Shown: one piece after another, positions 17,323-25,798 of the stretch
How the letters are laid out: every line of letters starts with the position of its first letter
Numbering within the stretch: the first letter of the stretch is position 1
DNA from: Bacillota bacterium
Lineage (GTDB): Bacteria > Bacillota_I > Bacilli_A > RF39 > UBA660
Assembly: GCA_023460995.1 (NCBI GenBank)
Contig: JAEWOE010000005.1
Span: 1-64,000 of the forward strand
DNA: 64,000 nucleotides
Direction of reading: 5' to 3'
Program-made: the position numbers and the translations under genes
Notes under the pieces: model-generated
What the model saw: the letters and a program-made list of their open reading frames with translations, nothing else
Database searches by the model: none
What the model was told of the DNA's origin: nothing

Positions 17323-18432
17323 TTAAAGTTTAAATTTTGAGATAGTTATAACTGGACGCACGCCGCGATGCTCTAAATTGTCTACCCTAGAGTTACCCAA
17401 ATCACCGCGCCTACCAACGGTCCAAACGTCGCCAGTATTTCCAGAGACAGCTGTAGATGTCCAAAATCCATAGTTACTTGAATCTGCAATATTACATCCG
17501 TAACTTGTACAATCATTTGTATAATCAAATAACCAGTCATAGTAGCTTGTTCCAGTTGCAGTAGCAATTTGTGTTTGATTATTACTATCTAAGTAAAACC
17601 AATTGGAATATGTATCAGTTGCTTCTACAAAGCTAGAATTACCTGTTATTGTTGCTATTTCAGCTGCGGTTATTAGTCTAGCCTTATATGTACTATAATT
17701 TATTATATAAGTAGACGTCCCATTACTTATGCTATAGCTATCTGTTCTTGTTGGTACTCCTGTCCAAGCACTAGTATCAGTTTGAAGTTGTGCAAGAACA
17801 TTTGTTGGACCACTTACACTACTTCCTGTAGAATTCCATGCTACTAACGCTGTTGTATTATGGTCTAGTATCAAATTAATAGTATCTTTTTCTTCGCTAT
17901 CATTAAATGAATACCATTTCATACAACCTGTTTTAATTCCTGTTGTACTAACTGATTGGGCGGATGTACATTTTGTACCAATGACAGGATTAAAATATAC
18001 AGCTGTTCCATTTTCATAAAGTGTATAAGTTGTCGGTATTTCAGGCACTTCGCCACCATCTACTACTGTTACACTATCTTCTGTAACTATTTTTGTAGCA
18101 ATAAACTTTCCATTAGTAACACTTAGTGATACATTACAACTAGAGTCTACTGTTGCAGTACCAGTAGTTGGTAAATCACCTTTCACATTCAAACTCGGAG
18201 ACACTACTCCATTTGTAAATGTATATGCCACTGTTATTGTTTCACCTTTTAACATTTGTAACTGGCAAGCATCTCCTATTGCACTTACTACATTATTTAC
18301 AATGATTTCAAATGCTTGTTTTTTACTTTGATTAATAATTTTACTTACTATCGGCATTGCTATTAATGCGGTAATACCTAATATTAAAATGACAGCCAAT
18401 AGTTCAATTAATGTAAAACCACTTTTTTTCAT
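17323..18432 (-). CDS. Prepilin-leader surface protein with candidate hypervariable C-terminus
   Basis: A 369-residue protein. Type IV prepilin leader MKKSGFTLIELLAVILILG, hydrophobic helix to about 33, a short pilin-like stalk, then an extracellular domain with EIPTTYTLYENGTAVYFNP, KWYSFND and YWLFDYT-type motifs. It ends in a SNYGFWTSTAVSGN segment followed by GVRPVITISK. The last part before GVRP (encoded by about 17341-17460) has no low-complexity AT bias, unlike the rest of the gene, and is coded by G+C-rich, adenine-poor DNA. This suggests templated diversification of a lectin-like binding surface. AAGGGGAAG precedes the ATG. It lies in tandem with a second gene of the same type. Confidence 0.75.
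   Translation of the reverse strand: MKKSGFTLIELLAVILILGITALIAMPIVSKIINQSKKQAFEIIVNNVVSAIGDACQLQMLKGETITVAYTFTNGVVSPSLNVKGDLPTTGTATVDSSCNVSLSVTNGKFIATKIVTEDSVTVVDGGEVPEIPTTYTLYENGTAVYFNPVIGTKCTSAQSVSTTGIKTGCMKWYSFNDSEEKDTINLILDHNTTALVAWNSTGSSVSGPTNVLAQLQTDTSAWTGVPTRTDSYSISNGTSTYIINYSTYKARLITAAEIATITGNSSFVEATDTYSNWFYLDSNNQTQIATATGTSYYDWLFDYTNDCTSYGCNIADSSNYGFWTSTAVSGNTGDVWTVGRRGDLGNSRVDNLEHRGVRPVITISKFKL
17341..17460 (-). other. Candidate DGR variable region in the prepilin gene
   Basis: Counted directly: 60 of 120 bases are G or C, against 19 of 60 in the adjacent 17461-17520. On the coding strand A falls to 27 of 120, against 21 of 60 beside it. The stretch encodes the end of the C-terminal domain up to GVRPVITI. 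Adenine loss limited to the 3' end of a lectin-like gene is the mark of DGR mutagenesis. Template repeat and reverse transcriptase are not in the window. Confidence 0.55.
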
Positions 18433-18678
18433 ACATCTTCCCCTTAATACTAATTATGATTGATAAAGGAATAGAATCAATTATATACAATATATTAAGT
18501 ATTTTTTATTAATACTCTAAAAATTTGAATTGACATTTTAAACAGTAGATGATGAATTTATCATAGTTTGAAGCCTACATTTTTTACACAAATACAATAA
18601 TTTTTAGTATACTCTTTTAAATTTAAGGCAGAGTATATCACTTTAAGGTAAAAGATATAGACTAAAATTATTAAAATT
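18433..18678. other. Intergenic region between the two variable prepilin genes, with hairpin
   Basis: No gene. An 8-pair imperfect inverted repeat (18607-18614 with 18631-18638) with a 16-nt AT-rich loop lies about 40 nt downstream of the stop of the 18679 gene. No strong T-run follows, so it is a weak terminator or a structural element. Confidence 0.4.
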
Positions 18679-20319
18679 TTAGTTTGCGAGAACCAGACGA
18701 GAACCAACATAAGTGTACACGGCTCCAGTGTACCTATCAAACAAGAACTGACTAGCAAGAACTCCATCGTTGCAACCACCGCCTCGCACGAACCAAGGAG
18801 CAGTAGACTCAACGAAGTACGAATAGTCATTGTACCAGCCATTGTGATATCTACTGTTATTATCACCATCAAGATAATTGTAAAATGGTCCCATTTCTCC
18901 AGTTGCATCTCCCAATAATCTGTTAAAATATGATGTTTTTGTTGAACTAGCTGAGTAAACATCAAAATATTTTGAATTATAAGCAATTATATTTGTAGTA
19001 TTAAATCCACTATTTGTACCTAGTTGTCCACTCACATATGATGCCATATATTCCCATGTGCCACCCGACATGTCATATATTCCAGTTATATTTCCAGTTG
19101 TACTTGCTAAATATCCTGTGCTGGTATTATACGATTCATTGAAGCTAGCTCCAACTCCGTCTGTTCCTGGATATGTTGTTTGATTAGTAGATGAAAGTGC
19201 ACTATATCCTGTTTTAAAACTAGAATTATTATTTATATTTATTTCCTTATTTATTCCATATACCGAATTAGCCAAATAATCAACTGCTCCCCATTCAGTA
19301 TTTTTCATCATATGTGATTTGTTAGCTGAATCATAATTATATGCAGATACAAACATATTGTAAACAGTATTGTATCTCCAACTGTAAACATTTGGTTTTA
19401 CTATTATCTTACTTGAATCACTACTTGTTACTTGAGCTGTTGCAGTACTTGTTGCTCCACTATATCCTGTTTCATATTTTCCTATCCAAAGTCCATTTAC
19501 ATCAAAACTTGTAAATGCAGGATGTGTTAAATATTCTCCTACTGTTGATCCGATTGATGCAGGTGAATTTTTACTCTCAAATATTATATCTATTGTTTGT
19601 TTATTACTTGTTGTTGGTGTCCCTTCTATAACGCTTGTATAATTACCATCATTAAATACTTTATATTTATACCTAGGTACCCAAACAAAATATGATTGTA
19701 TAGATGATTCTGGAATTATGTCTCCTATGTTATATGTTCCGCTTGATAATTTTACGGCATTAGCCCATTTTTTATTTGAATAATCATACCACACACTATT
19801 CATATCTGCATATATCACTGTTCCATCGTTTGCTATTGTTACAGGAATCATATTTTCTCCTAATACTGGGTCTGCACCATTTAAAATCATTTCTTTATAT
19901 GTCATTTCATTACAATTTCTAGATAAAGCTTCTGCTTTTTCTCCATCATAATCAACTTTATGTTTATTAATACATAATAATGCGTTTGCAACCTCATTAT
20001 TATCGTTAATATATACATATCCACTTGTTGGCTTAGATCCCTTTAAGTTTATTCTTTCATTAATAAAATAAGTATCGTATGAACCATTTGTTAATTCACT
20101 AGAATCACTTAACAGTTCATTTTGTATAGCATCAACATATCCCTTTGCACTAGATTCTGCTGCACTTTTTTTAATTTCCTTAATTATTTTATTGACTGTA
20201 GGTACAGCAATTAAGGCTACTATCCCTAATATTAATATGACTGCTAATAACTCTATTAATGTGAAACCTTTGTTTTTAGGATTAATATTTACTTCACTAA
20301 ATAAATCAAAATTCCTCAT
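18679..20319 (-). CDS. Prepilin-leader FGE/C-type-lectin-like surface protein with candidate hypervariable C-terminus
   Basis: A 546-residue protein. A 17-residue pre-leader precedes GFTLIELLAVILILG, then a pilin-like stalk and a formylglycine-generating-enzyme/C-type-lectin-like domain (about 150-546). The domain shows SYFVWVPRYKYKV, HPAF, NTEWGAVDYLA, GIYDMSGGTWEYMASYV and a final WFVRGGGCNDG ... GSRLVLAN. This is the same fold as residues 157-560 of the giant protein at 2502. DGR target proteins carry their variable region at exactly this C-terminal place of the lectin fold. GAGGAG precedes the ATG. No retroelement genes are adjacent. The catalytic cysteines of true FGE enzymes are not recognisable, so binding rather than catalysis is likely. 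Confidence 0.8.
   Translation of the reverse strand: MRNFDLFSEVNINPKNKGFTLIELLAVILILGIVALIAVPTVNKIIKEIKKSAAESSAKGYVDAIQNELLSDSSELTNGSYDTYFINERINLKGSKPTSGYVYINDNNEVANALLCINKHKVDYDGEKAEALSRNCNEMTYKEMILNGADPVLGENMIPVTIANDGTVIYADMNSVWYDYSNKKWANAVKLSSGTYNIGDIIPESSIQSYFVWVPRYKYKVFNDGNYTSVIEGTPTTSNKQTIDIIFESKNSPASIGSTVGEYLTHPAFTSFDVNGLWIGKYETGYSGATSTATAQVTSSDSSKIIVKPNVYSWRYNTVYNMFVSAYNYDSANKSHMMKNTEWGAVDYLANSVYGINKEININNNSSFKTGYSALSSTNQTTYPGTDGVGASFNESYNTSTGYLASTTGNITGIYDMSGGTWEYMASYVSGQLGTNSGFNTTNIIAYNSKYFDVYSASSTKTSYFNRLLGDATGEMGPFYNYLDGDNNSRYHNGWYNDYSYFVESTAPWFVRGGGCNDGVLASQFLFDRYTGAVYTYVGSRLVLAN
18683..18840 (-). other. Candidate DGR variable region in the lectin-like prepilin gene
   Basis: Positions 18721-18840 have 60 G+C of 120, against 19 of 60 in 18841-18900. 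Coding-strand A is 20 of 120, against 23 of 60 beside it. The encoded end GGGCNDG ... YVGSRLVLAN has the layout of known DGR variable regions, finishing with a conserved G-x-R-x-V-L block where the mutagenic homology would begin. Confidence 0.65.
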
Positions 20320-20630
20320 GGACTATACTCCTCTACTATAATTGAATCATTAACAACATAATAACATACTCCACTGAATTTTCAAGTGTTTTCAATTGTT
20401 TTGTCAAAAATTTTGATATTTTGCCAATTTAGTTTTAAAATATTCTTTATTTCTTCTTAATTTCATTAATAAATTCAATAGCTAGTCAAGATTTTGGATA
20501 ATAGTAATTTTTATTTATATGTGCTTTTTTATCATATTCCCAGTCATTATAATCTCTAGTCTTTTGATAAAACATAGTAACCAGTGTTATTTTATGATAA
20601 AATATACTAAGAGAGTAGGGATTATATTTT
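20320..20630. other. 311-bp intergenic region
   Basis: Divergent promoter region for the prepilin gene (minus) and the coiled-coil protein (plus). Very AT-rich; contains the short palindrome caaaaattttg. I see no gene, strong promoter or structured RNA. Confidence 0.5.
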
Positions 20631-21161
20631 ATGACAGGTAAAGAGTTATATCAAAAATATCTTGAAGCTTTAAACGAAAGAGCAGAATTAGAAAATAAAA
20701 TAAATGCTATAATTAAAAAGTGGGCAGATGGAGAAACAGTTCTTAATACAAAAACTATTGAAGATGCTGTTGAAAAAGGATATTCAAGACTAGATGAATT
20801 AAGGAAAACAGTGGAAAAATTACACAATGATTTTATCAATCAGGACGAAAAAGAAGCAAGGAAAAAACATGCAGATATTAGTGTTCAACAGCATTTAGGA
20901 ATTAATCCTAGTGATTTAGAAATTACTAGTGGTGTACTTTCAAGTAATGCAAACGAATCACATTTAGCAGCTCAAAAAAAGAGTCAAGAACAATTAGCAA
21001 ATGAAAAAATCCAATTGTTAAACGGAATAAAAGCAAAAGTAATGAATAAAGAAATATCATTAGTTGAAGCTTCAAAATTAACAAATGATGTAAATATTGC
21101 TTATGGATTTTATGAAACAGTTCCTGAGGAACAATCTAGTAACAATGATATGCACAAATAA
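20631..21161 (+). CDS. Hypothetical coiled-coil protein
   Basis: A 176-residue charged, almost entirely helical protein without signal peptide or membrane segment. The N-terminal half looks like an antiparallel coiled coil (LYQKYLEALNERAELENKI, YSRLDELRKTVEKLHNDF). The middle has a Ser/Asn-rich linker (TSGVLSSNANES). No family is recognised. GAGAGTAGGG lies upstream of the ATG, and a strong terminator follows. Confidence 0.55.
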   Translation: MTGKELYQKYLEALNERAELENKINAIIKKWADGETVLNTKTIEDAVEKGYSRLDELRKTVEKLHNDFINQDEKEARKKHADISVQQHLGINPSDLEITSGVLSSNANESHLAAQKKSQEQLANEKIQLLNGIKAKVMNKEISLVEASKLTNDVNIAYGFYETVPEEQSSNNDMHK

Positions 21162-21183
21162 TTTTAATGTATTTGTATCAAAT

Positions 21184-21212
21184 ACTGCAAGAGATTAATC
21201 TTGCAGTTTTTT
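21184..21212 (+). terminator. Terminator of the coiled-coil protein gene
   Basis: Nine-base stem actgcaaga/tcttgcagt with a 6-nt loop followed by six T. Confidence 0.9.
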
Positions 21213-21381
21213 CTGCCAGTATTATGAAAAATCTCCAAAAATGACTACGACATCTATATAACTAAATATACCTATCTCTTTAGTGGAACGGTAAAAACTT
21301 TACATAAATCGAATAATATATTCATTTTCTTACCCTACTCTACTTATTTTATAAGATTATTATAGCATGAACATTTTTTTC

Positions 21382-21410
21382 TTTTTAAAATATGAAAGAA
21401 ATGTTATAAT
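21382..21410 (+). promoter_or_regulatory. Promoter of the PurZ-like gene
   Basis: TATAAT (21405-21410) preceded by TG (extended -10), with a weak TTTTTA -35 box at 17-nt spacing, 28 nt before the start codon. Confidence 0.45.
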
Positions 21411-21437
21411 AAATATTAATTTACTGGAGATGACTAT

Positions 21438-22778
21438 ATGGATAAAAATGTTATTGCTATAATAGATGGTGCAGCCGGTAGTTGTGGCAAAGCTAAAGTA
21501 GTTGGTGAACTTGCTACTAATATAAATTTGAAAATAAATGCATCTATAACTAATTGTATGCCAAATGCTGGTCATACTTTTGTTGATGAAAAAGGAAATG
21601 CGACAGTTTTTAGAAATATACCAGTTGCTGCTGTTAATCCCGAAACCGAATTATTTATAGCTCCCGGTTCCGCTATAGATATGGATGTATTTATTGATGA
21701 ATATAGACGAGTAGAAAAATATTTAGGAAATAGGAAAATATACGTTCATGAATTAGTTCCCTTAATTACATATGAACATAAAGAATATGAAAAATCAAAT
21801 ATTAAAAGTGGATCAACCAATAAAGGATGTGGAGCTGTTTCAAAAGATAAAATTTTGCGTGAACCTAGCCTTAATTTTTTCAAAGGATATAAAAATGCCG
21901 TAGTTTGTTCTAATGAAGAATTTAATGATCACCTTTTTAAACATTTAGATAATAAAAATGGCTATGTAATATTGGAAGGGTCTCAAGGTTGTGATTTAGA
22001 TTTAAATCATAGTGGAAATTATCCATTTGTAACGAGCAGAAATGTATCTACTACACAGTTATTAGCTGATAGCGGAATACCAGCTGATAGATTATTAGAA
22101 ACTATTATGGTTATTAGACCCTTTCCCATTCGTATAAGTAATGTTACAAAAGAAGGAAGCTATATATATACCGGAGATTATGGAACTGGTAATCCTTTAT
22201 ATTGGACACAACTTAATATTGGATCAAAACTTAATACTTATCCAACACAAGAAATCATTGATGACTATTACGGGAAAATACTTCTTACCAGTAGTAAGAT
22301 TATAGATCTATTAAATAAATCAACTAAAGTAAGCTTAATGCAACTATTTGGAAAAAACTATGAATCCATAAATATAAATGATATAACATCATTACAATTA
22401 TTAGAACTAGAACGCTTAATATTTAAAAATGCTGGAATATCAAATTATCATAGTAATATTATTGATGATGATATTGAAGATCTATCAGAACAGACAACTG
22501 TAACAAAAATGGAAAGAAGAATTTTTGATTTAGATATAAATAAACTAAAAAGTAATGTAAGAACAAATTCTCCATATTGCTTATATTTAAATTTCTTTCA
22601 GCATCTCTCTTTAGAAGCAAGAAATTGTAAAGGAAATTATACAGATTATCATTTCAATCGATATATAAGGGAATACATTAATTATATAGAGGAAATGACA
22701 AAAACACCGATTTCTTCGCTTGGAACTGGAGCAAAAAATGATGAAAAAATAAAAATTATGGAGTTAATAAAAAAATAA
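21438..22778 (+). CDS. Divergent adenylosuccinate synthetase-family enzyme of PurZ type
   Basis: A 446-residue enzyme of the PurA superfamily. The P-loop region reads GSCGKAK (residues 14-20) where PurA has GDEGKGK, so the catalytic Asp is replaced by Ser15, the substitution described for phage PurZ (dGMP to 2-amino-dADP succinate). The PurA His is kept in NAGHTF (H46). GSTNKGCGAVSKDK, LEGSQGCDLDLNHSG, PFVTSRNVST, RPFPIRISN and TTVTKMERRIF also resemble PurZ more than PurA (from memory of the families). No DNA polymerase, dATP hydrolase or MazZ gene accompanies it and the neighbours are not phage genes, so whether it makes the Z base is unknown. ACTGGAGA precedes the ATG. Monocistronic with its own promoter and terminator. 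Confidence 0.75.
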   Translation: MDKNVIAIIDGAAGSCGKAKVVGELATNINLKINASITNCMPNAGHTFVDEKGNATVFRNIPVAAVNPETELFIAPGSAIDMDVFIDEYRRVEKYLGNRKIYVHELVPLITYEHKEYEKSNIKSGSTNKGCGAVSKDKILREPSLNFFKGYKNAVVCSNEEFNDHLFKHLDNKNGYVILEGSQGCDLDLNHSGNYPFVTSRNVSTTQLLADSGIPADRLLETIMVIRPFPIRISNVTKEGSYIYTGDYGTGNPLYWTQLNIGSKLNTYPTQEIIDDYYGKILLTSSKIIDLLNKSTKVSLMQLFGKNYESININDITSLQLLELERLIFKNAGISNYHSNIIDDDIEDLSEQTTVTKMERRIFDLDINKLKSNVRTNSPYCLYLNFFQHLSLEARNCKGNYTDYHFNRYIREYINYIEEMTKTPISSLGTGAKNDEKIKIMELIKK

Positions 22779-22800
22779 AGACAGGATTGTCTTTATTTTT
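22772..22800 (+). terminator. Terminator of the PurZ-like gene
   Basis: Twelve-base stem aaaataaagaca/tgtctttatttt with a 4-nt loop and a T-rich tail, overlapping the stop codon. Confidence 0.9.
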
Positions 22801-22870
22801 CATCTTATCACACATTATTAATAAATATTTTATTAAAAATCTAAGCATTCAACAAAAAAGTAAATCAAAA

Positions 22871-23380
22871 TTAAACTCTTTTCCGTGTCAAGATAATTCC
22901 TAAGATTCCACCTATAAGAATAATAGGAGCTAACCTAACAAATAGCCATTCAAATGCATGGAGAGCCGTTCCAGCAACGGAAGTTTCAGGATCGTTAAAA
23001 TTCCAATCTAGATAAGAACTATTCAATGCTATTAAGATTGCTGAAATTATTACTATCACTGCACACAATAAGATAAATAACCAATGAAATGTTTTCCTTC
23101 TTGATATTTTTTTTTGTAACAGTTGTAGGTTAATAGCCTCCAACTTTTCTGAAATTACTTTTATTTCATCAACTTTAGTCTCAGAAATTGTTTCTCCAAG
23201 TAAAATGCTTACAGGAGTTTCAAGTACCTCTGATATAGAAATTAACATTTCCGAATCAGGAACTGATAATCCCTGCTCCCACTTAGAAATTGTTTGTCTT
23301 ACCACATTCAACTTGATGGCAAGGTCTTCTTGCGAAAGTCCTTTAGATTTTCTACTAGCCTTAATATTTTCTTTTAACAT
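22871..23380 (-). CDS. XRE-family regulator with two C-terminal membrane helices
   Basis: About 169 residues. An N-terminal helix-turn-helix of the Cro/CI type (MLKENIKASRKSKGLSQEDL, VVRQTISKWEQG, SEVLETPVSILLGE) is followed by a helical linker and two hydrophobic segments (LFILLCAVIVIISAILIAL and LAPIILIGGILGIIL). Membrane-tethered XRE proteins of this layout are common in Firmicutes and often control nearby transporter or stress genes. I chose ATG 23380, which has an AGGGAG site; the frame extends upstream to 23440 without support. Target genes unknown. Confidence 0.8.
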   Translation of the reverse strand: MLKENIKASRKSKGLSQEDLAIKLNVVRQTISKWEQGLSVPDSEMLISISEVLETPVSILLGETISETKVDEIKVISEKLEAINLQLLQKKISRRKTFHWLFILLCAVIVIISAILIALNSSYLDWNFNDPETSVAGTALHAFEWLFVRLAPIILIGGILGIILTRKRV

Positions 23381-23479
23381 TTTTATATATCTCCCTTCTT
23401 TAAAACTATTATATAATTGATAAGCCATTTCTACAAGCAATGCATATTAACATTCAGAACTTATAATCATAAGATGTTG

Positions 23480-23593
23480 TTAGGTGTACTTACTTAAGCA
23501 ACACAAATTGTTATTTGCCCTACTAAATAATTCATCCTCTTTGTCAGTATTAAATGAAAAATCAACTATATCTTCTTTTGATATATCTATCAT
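23480..23593 (-). pseudogene. Short 37-codon remnant resembling the start of the 29991-30266 gene
   Basis: Starts MIDISKEDIVDF, matching MINITKENIEIE of the gene downstream of tmRNA, and is preceded by the same flanking segment (23608-23656 against 30282-30332). After about 12 residues the similarity ends and the frame stops. It is most likely the truncated end of a duplicated tmRNA-flank segment rather than a working gene. Confidence 0.4.
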
Positions 23594-23607
23594 TTAACCA
23601 ATCTTTC

Positions 23608-23656
23608 TCAAATACAAAAAAAAGTTAATCGAAATTAACCTTTATATTTGAAAGTC
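23608..23656 (-). repeat. Copy A of the tmRNA downstream segment
   Basis: Forty-nine bases identical to 30282-30332 except for a 2-nt indel beside the A-run. It contains a terminator hairpin (GTTAAT/ATTAAC with a 4-nt loop, 23624-23639, then T-run on the minus strand). Confidence 0.9.
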
Positions 23657-23768
23657 AAATAAGTTTTTTACTGATTTTCCTTTGATTCATTTGAGTTATC
23701 AGTACTACAACTTTAACTACATTAAATAGTTAACAGGCCAATAAAAACCAAATTATAAACACTAAATA

Positions 23769-24926
23769 TTATCTCTTTTTCGAAATTTCCTCTTCATAAA
23801 CTGTTGTTATTTGCTTAGATGTTTCACAAATTGAATATTTCAAAACAGATAATTCAGTATTCATTCTTATTTTTGCAATATAATCTCTATTATTATATAT
23901 TTGTTTAATTATTTGTATTAATTGATCAATACTATTATATTTTATTCCATTATAATCATCTATTACAACATCATTGTATAAAGAATTGTTTATACAAACT
24001 ACAGGAATTGAAGATGCTAATGCTTCAATAACTGTTAAACCTTGTGTTTCAGCTATAGAATTAGTTATGAAAGTTGTTGCTAATCTATAGTAATTCGGAA
24101 CCTCATCATTATCTACTTCACCAGTAAATATTATATTGCTTAAGTTTAATGTTTTTACAAGTTGTTTTAAATTTTCTTCTTCAGGTCCTCCACCGACAAT
24201 AATAAGTTTCAGCTTTGGACAATCTTTTAAATAAGGAATAATTTTAATTATTTCATCAACTTTTTTTTCTTTACTTAATCTACCCAAACTTAGAAGAACA
24301 AAATCATCTTCATTAATTCCATTTTTTTGTTTCAATTCCAATACTTTATTATAATTATTATCTCTAAATTTATCCAAGTTTATTCCATTTGGAATAATAT
24401 CTATATTTCTTCTAATATTAAATTCATCATGCAACAATCTATAACTTTCTTTAGATGGAACAATAATTCTATTTGTAGTTGCACTTAAATACTTTGTATA
24501 TAATTTAACTGGATTTTCACAAATTTTTCCAATGAATTCAACAAAATTGCTATTTGCATATTCTATATAGTTGCAATGATAAGTTTGAATATTAGGTTTT
24601 TTATTAATTTTTGAGTACATTTTTGATAATAATCCTATCCCAAAATCAGAGTGGCTATGTATAACATCTAAATTCAATTTATCTATTTCTTTAAATAACT
24701 CAGGATTAAATAAAATTGGAGTTCTCAAATTTTGATAATAAATAGGTATACTGATTGATTTCAAAAAATGATCACTTGAAAAATCATTACCAAGATAATC
24801 ATAATTATTTGTAATTATAAAGACATCATGACCTTGTTTAATAAGTTCTTCTTCTAATGTTTTTGTACTTACAGCAACTCCATTTAACATTGGAGGATAA
24901 ACATGTGTAAATAATCCTATTCTCAT
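23769..24926 (-). CDS. GT4-family glycosyltransferase, probable 1,2-diacylglycerol glucosyltransferase
   Basis: About 385 residues, GT-B fold. The N-terminus IGLFTHVYPPMLNGVAVST and HSHSDFGIGLLS match monoglucosyl-diacylglycerol synthases of Firmicutes and Mollicutes. The C-terminal nucleotide-sugar site is intact: LLSLGRLSKEKKVDEII, IIVGGGPEE, and TNSIAETQGLTVIEALASSIP (the E-x7-E pattern). It transfers glucose from UDP-glucose to diacylglycerol at the membrane, making glycolipids and lipoteichoic acid anchors. I chose ATG 24926; the AAAGGTGA site lies 6 nt upstream and overlaps a GTG at 24935. Sugar and acceptor are inferred. Confidence 0.8.
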   Translation of the reverse strand: MRIGLFTHVYPPMLNGVAVSTKTLEEELIKQGHDVFIITNNYDYLGNDFSSDHFLKSISIPIYYQNLRTPILFNPELFKEIDKLNLDVIHSHSDFGIGLLSKMYSKINKKPNIQTYHCNYIEYANSNFVEFIGKICENPVKLYTKYLSATTNRIIVPSKESYRLLHDEFNIRRNIDIIPNGINLDKFRDNNYNKVLELKQKNGINEDDFVLLSLGRLSKEKKVDEIIKIIPYLKDCPKLKLIIVGGGPEEENLKQLVKTLNLSNIIFTGEVDNDEVPNYYRLATTFITNSIAETQGLTVIEALASSIPVVCINNSLYNDVVIDDYNGIKYNSIDQLIQIIKQIYNNRDYIAKIRMNTELSVLKYSICETSKQITTVYEEEISKKR

Positions 24927-25286
24927 ATAATTCACCTTTTCTTTTATAATACCACTAGTACATACTCTATAATAAAAAAGCTATTTTATTAATTAGTTTT
25001 TTGTATTTAAGCACTATGAAAAGTATATACTAAATATTTGTTGTAATCAACCAGCTATTTATTATTAGCTTTTTTTTATTTCTAATGACTGGTTGTGACA
25101 TAATATTCATCTTTCCTAGTGTACGAAAAACTAACTATTTCTAGTTAGTTCAATTATCATTATGGTGCGCCTGTAAAGGACGTTTGGAAATTTTATAAGG
25201 TTAATTTCTAAACATATTATACCACACTTTTCTTAATTTTAAATAAAAATATGTTGAGCTATTTGTTATATTGTAATTTATTTATA
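24927..25286. other. Gene-free region of about 360 bp
   Basis: Holds one clear minus-strand terminator (25126-25148) and the upstream region of the glycosyltransferase gene. Otherwise AT-rich with no gene or RNA that I can support. Confidence 0.5.
25126..25148 (-). terminator. Terminator
   Basis: Stem CTAACTA/TAGTTAG with a GAAA tetraloop on the minus strand, followed by TTTTT; downstream of the gene ending at 25287. Confidence 0.85.
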
Positions 25287-25634
25287 CTAAACTATATTTT
25301 CGCCTAGTATAATTTTAGGCATTGTAGTTAAACATCTGTTCCATCTTTTATAAAATTTTTCTATACCTAATTTTGATACTTGTGCGTGAACTTCCTTATT
25401 CTCTAAAGTCCAATGTAAAATATAAGTTACTTTATCAACATATCTAGTCAATTCAACTGGTGGTATTCCTTCCTTCACAGCATTAAAATCTTTTTGTCTA
25501 TGCGTTCTTTTTATATATTTGACATCAATAACTCCATTTTGGGATTTGTAGAATTCAGCTACTTCTTTCATAAGTTCTTCAACTTCTTCTTGTTTATTTA
25601 ATTTTACTTCATAAATACAAATTTCATTAAACAT
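25287..25634 (-). CDS. ABM-like dimeric alpha/beta barrel protein
   Basis: About 115 residues. The pattern NEICIYEVKLNKQEEVEELM ... AEFYKSQNGVIDVKYIKRT ... YILHWTLENKEVHAQV is that of antibiotic-biosynthesis-monooxygenase-like ferredoxin folds, which act as small dimeric enzymes or binding proteins. Heme-degrading members carry a specific Asn/Trp/His set that I cannot assign here. I chose ATG 25634 with AGGAGG upstream; a GTG at 25646 overlaps that site. It lies between the glycosyltransferase gene and the mobile element. Confidence 0.55.
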   Translation of the reverse strand: MFNEICIYEVKLNKQEEVEELMKEVAEFYKSQNGVIDVKYIKRTHRQKDFNAVKEGIPPVELTRYVDKVTYILHWTLENKEVHAQVSKLGIEKFYKRWNRCLTTMPKIILGENIV

Positions 25635-25798
25635 ATTATTTACCACCTCCTATTAAATTACTATTTGTTATTTAGATAACTATATCATATTTTTAAATTT
25701 TTTTATTGATATTACAAAAAATAAGTTATTAAAATTTTATTTTAAATCGACATAATTTTACTTGAGTATTATCTTACTAAATTATGTTATATAGGTTT

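Noticed and set aside
17341..18840. G+C-rich patches as horizontally acquired DNA
   Set aside because: Both patches are confined to the very 3' ends of genes whose remainder matches the AT-rich background, and the change is mainly loss of coding-strand A; this fits targeted mutagenesis better than transfer.
18561..18986. Open frame of 141 codons overlapping the 3' end of the lectin-like prepilin gene
   Set aside because: It overlaps the supported gene on the same strand in another frame, has no ribosome site and no protein-like composition; it exists because the variable region is G+C-rich.
21438..22778. Ordinary purA
   Set aside because: The catalytic Asp of the P-loop motif is Ser and several flanking motifs follow the PurZ pattern, so a plain purA label would mislead.
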